From Panax quinquefolius (lineage: Eukaryota; Streptophyta; Magnoliopsida; Apiales; Araliaceae), in assembly GCA_020205615.1 (NCBI GenBank), contig CM035169.1:19053546-19117545 (forward strand): a DNA stretch of 64,000 nucleotides. The letters are read 5' to 3'. The notes beneath the pieces are model-generated. The model did not search any database. It had not been told where the DNA came from and saw nothing but the letters and a program-made list of their open reading frames with translations. Below are positions 62,288 to 64,000 of the stretch, piece after piece. Every line of letters begins with the position of its first letter. The first letter of the stretch is position 1. The position numbers were made by a program, and so were the translations under genes.

Positions 62288-62489
62288 GGCTCGGTCCAAA
62301 TTTTTTGGGGGTCTCAAGCCAAGTCTTAAATTGGGGACTTTTTTTCTTGTATGAGCTACTGATTTGCTTGGGGGAAAAAATTGAGCTTTTTTAATGGGTT
62401 CTACATATAAGGATTATTAAAATTTGGGGGCCTTCTTAATTTTGGAGTTTCAAGTCATTGCTTAAATGACTTAACCATTTGGATCGGCC
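62288..62489. mobile_element. Small MITE-like element with imperfect inverted ends
   Basis: GGCTCGGTCCAAAT (62288-62301) is an imperfect inverted match to ATTTGGATCGGCC (62477-62489). The roughly 200-bp interior is non-coding and contains GGGGGTCTCAAGCC and GGGGGCCTTCTTAA words typical of plant non-autonomous DNA elements. The class is uncertain. Confidence 0.5.
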
Positions 62490-62654
62490 CCGCTGCAAAT
62501 GCCCATATCAGACAAAGACTTATATTGTACATAAACCTGAACTTACCATAAAATTCAAGTATAACGTTACATTTAAAATATTATCAGACAAAAATATTTA
62601 AAAACACTTAACAAGTTAACATTATTTTAAACCGTCCTTCTAGGGGGATAGTAG

Positions 62655-62910
62655 TTTGGCGACAGGGGCAGCGACCTGATTTGTTTTTTTTATAATTCCC
62701 AAATAATTTATAAGATTTATTGGAATTGAAATTTTACAGAATTCAGTAATTTGGGTGTTATTTAGATATATGTAAAAATATAATTATATAAGGCTTTACA
62801 TGTGTCCAAATGACACCTTAATCATTGTATTCTGTAAAAATTTCAATTTCAATAAATCTTATAAATGGTTAGTCGTAAAAAAAAAACCGGTCACTACCTA
62901 TGTCGTCAAA
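62655..62910. mobile_element. Fold-back element with long inverted arms
   Basis: Arms at 62710-62742 and 62829-62862 are nearly perfect inverted copies (ATAAGATTTATTGGAATTG versus the inverse of CAATTTCAATAAATCTTAT). Outside them, TTTGGCGACAGGGGCAGCGACC (62655-62676) pairs imperfectly with GGTCACTACCTATGTCGTCAAA (62889-62910). The whole could form a long hairpin with an 86-bp loop. Long inverted ends suggest a Mutator-like or fold-back MITE; no duplication was identified. Confidence 0.65.
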
Positions 62911-63204
62911 ATCCGGTCCCTGGCATTTTTTGTATTTTAAATTCACAGGTGGCTGGTTCGTTAAAATTCAGTACTCCTTGGCAGTTCCGTTAAAAATAGT
63001 GTTATTTTTTAATATTTTTGTTTAATATTAAATAATAGAGTATCTTTAAATTTATACAAATTTAAATTCGTCATTGTAATTTTATTATCGTAATAATTAT
63101 ATCATTAAATAAATAATATATTATTTTTGAAAATATTATATTAATAAAAATTCGTAAATTTTACAAATAATACTTTTGGCGAGGAGAGAGAGTATACAAT
63201 GTCA

Positions 63205-63225
63205 CTCTCCTATATATATCATCTC
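63205..63225 (+). promoter_or_regulatory. Candidate TATA box of the PADRE gene
   Basis: CTCCTATATATATCATC lies about 175 bp before the start codon and is the best TATA-like match ahead of the pyrimidine-rich leader. A start of transcription about 30 bp downstream would put the (CT)n tract in the 5' UTR. Position only; no transcript evidence. Confidence 0.45.
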
Positions 63226-63283
63226 ATCTCTCAATCCAACATGTTACATCTCTTCTTCAAAGATTTGTTCTTCAAACATTTCT

Positions 63284-63284
<1 letters not shown>

Positions 63285-63330
<46 letters not shown>

Positions 63331-63348
63331 ATATATATATATATATAT
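63285..63348. repeat. (CT)n(TA)n tract in the PADRE gene leader
   Basis: About 20 CT units then about 11 TA units, ending about 43 bp before the start codon. CT-rich tracts are common in plant 5' UTRs and core promoters. Confidence 0.9.
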
Positions 63349-63391
63349 TCAAGCACAAATTATTTAAGGCTGTAACCAAATAAAGAACAAA

Positions 63392-63889
63392 ATGGGGATT
63401 TGCAGTTCTTGCGAATCCACATCGGTGGCCACGGCCAAGCTTATACTACAAGACGGTAGTTTACAAGAGTACTCCTACCCAGTTAAGGTTTCATACGTTT
63501 TACAAAAGATCCCTTCTTCTTTCATTTGTAACTCCGACGAGATGGAATTCGACGACGTCGTCGAAGCCATCCGAGACGACGATGAGCTCCAACCGGGTCA
63601 GCTTTACTTTGAACTCCCGTTGACCCGGTTGAGACACCCGCTCCAGGCGGAGGAGATGGCCGCATTGGCTGTTAAAGCCAGCTCCGCATTGACCAAGAGC
63701 GGCGGCGAAAAATGTGGTTGTCGCAGCAAATGTTACGCACCGATGCTACTTTCCGGAGGCGAAAAGTTTTCCCGTCGTGTGGCGGATGGCGGCGGCAGTG
63801 GAGGTTTGAGAAGAAGCCGAAACGGTAGTGGTGGCGGTGGGAGGAGAAGAAATAATTACACGGAATTGTTAAGTGCCATACCAGAATAG
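63392..63889 (+). CDS. PADRE (DUF4228) protein, single exon
   Basis: 165 residues, intact. The start is fixed by MGICSSC: Gly2 with Ser/Cys nearby is an N-myristoylation/palmitoylation-type motif typical of the family, so membrane anchoring is likely. Residues about 10-95 form the DUF4228 core: TAKLILQDGSLQEYSYPVKV, then VLQKIPSSFICNSDEMEFDD, then LQPGQLYFELPLTRL, then EEMAALAVKASSAL. The C-terminal third is Gly/Arg/Ser-rich and probably disordered, ending in the short conserved-looking ELLSAIPE. PADRE genes respond to pathogens and abiotic stress, but their biochemical role is not settled. G+C is much higher than in the surrounding DNA. The nearest other host gene in the window is the PLATZ-like gene 60 kb away. 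Confidence 0.92.
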   Translation: MGICSSCESTSVATAKLILQDGSLQEYSYPVKVSYVLQKIPSSFICNSDEMEFDDVVEAIRDDDELQPGQLYFELPLTRLRHPLQAEEMAALAVKASSALTKSGGEKCGCRSKCYAPMLLSGGEKFSRRVADGGGSGGLRRSRNGSGGGGRRRNNYTELLSAIPE

Positions 63890-64000
63890 GAACTGAGCAT
63901 GAATGTTATTTTTGTAAATATTGTAGAATCGAGGGTAATCTCTTTAGTTTGAATTAGGTGTCTCCGGTGATGAGGTGGTGGCTCAGCTCCACTTTCCGAA
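63890..64000 (+). other. 3' UTR / 3' flank of the PADRE gene
   Basis: Downstream of the TAG stop, with TTTTTGTAAATATTG at about 63909. No polyadenylation signal can be assigned before the window ends. Confidence 0.5.

Overview
The window is nuclear DNA of a land plant, almost certainly a eudicot. It is AT-rich and has intron-containing genes with GT..AG splice sites, long (TA)n and (CT)n microsatellites, MITEs, and long-LTR Ty3/gypsy retrotransposons. I cannot name the species. Host coding sequence is confined to the two edges. Nearly everything between about 4.3 and 62 kb is transposable-element sequence inserted into other transposable elements.

Left edge (1-4.3 kb): a possible terminal exon of an unknown gene (27-152), then a three-exon PLATZ-type zinc-binding protein gene (510-3136, +) whose first intron holds a Tourist-like MITE. 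Right edge (62-64 kb): two small inverted-repeat elements, then an intact single-exon PADRE/DUF4228 gene (63392-63889, +) with a TATA-like box and a (CT)n(TA)n leader.

Left TE block (4.3-41.3 kb): an old LTR remnant (4310-4372, resuming near 40487) was split by a minus-strand LTR retrotransposon (4373-40481). That element has 655- and 646-bp LTRs, a primer-binding site, a polypurine tract and gag fragments, but no recognisable pol. Once later insertions are subtracted it is about 8.9 kb, which fits a non-autonomous TR-GAG-type element. Later insertions of one Tekay/Del-like chromovirus family (LTR about 2.75-2.9 kb) interrupt it: a full-length minus-strand element (6525-16808); a solo LTR containing another solo LTR (17930-23527 around 18018-20818); a solo LTR (26455-29211); and an internally deleted plus-strand element (30886-39440).

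Right TE block (41.3-62 kb): a hAT-like element (41263-42590), AT-rich DNA, then a set of nested solo LTRs. LTR D (46218-59324) contains LTR L47 (47891-59004). L47 contains S48 (48421-51301) and LTR C (51814-57221), and C contains P52 (52993-55882). Four of the five have perfect 5-bp target-site duplications, so the insertion order can be read directly. A further solo LTR lies at 59378-61995.

All retroelement coding regions are broken by many frameshifts and stops. Differences between LTR copies cluster at short GC-containing spots inside otherwise near-identical sequence. Either these are real mutation hotspots (methylated cytosines) or they are consensus errors in methylated repeats, so exact ORF breaks and copy differences should be treated with care.
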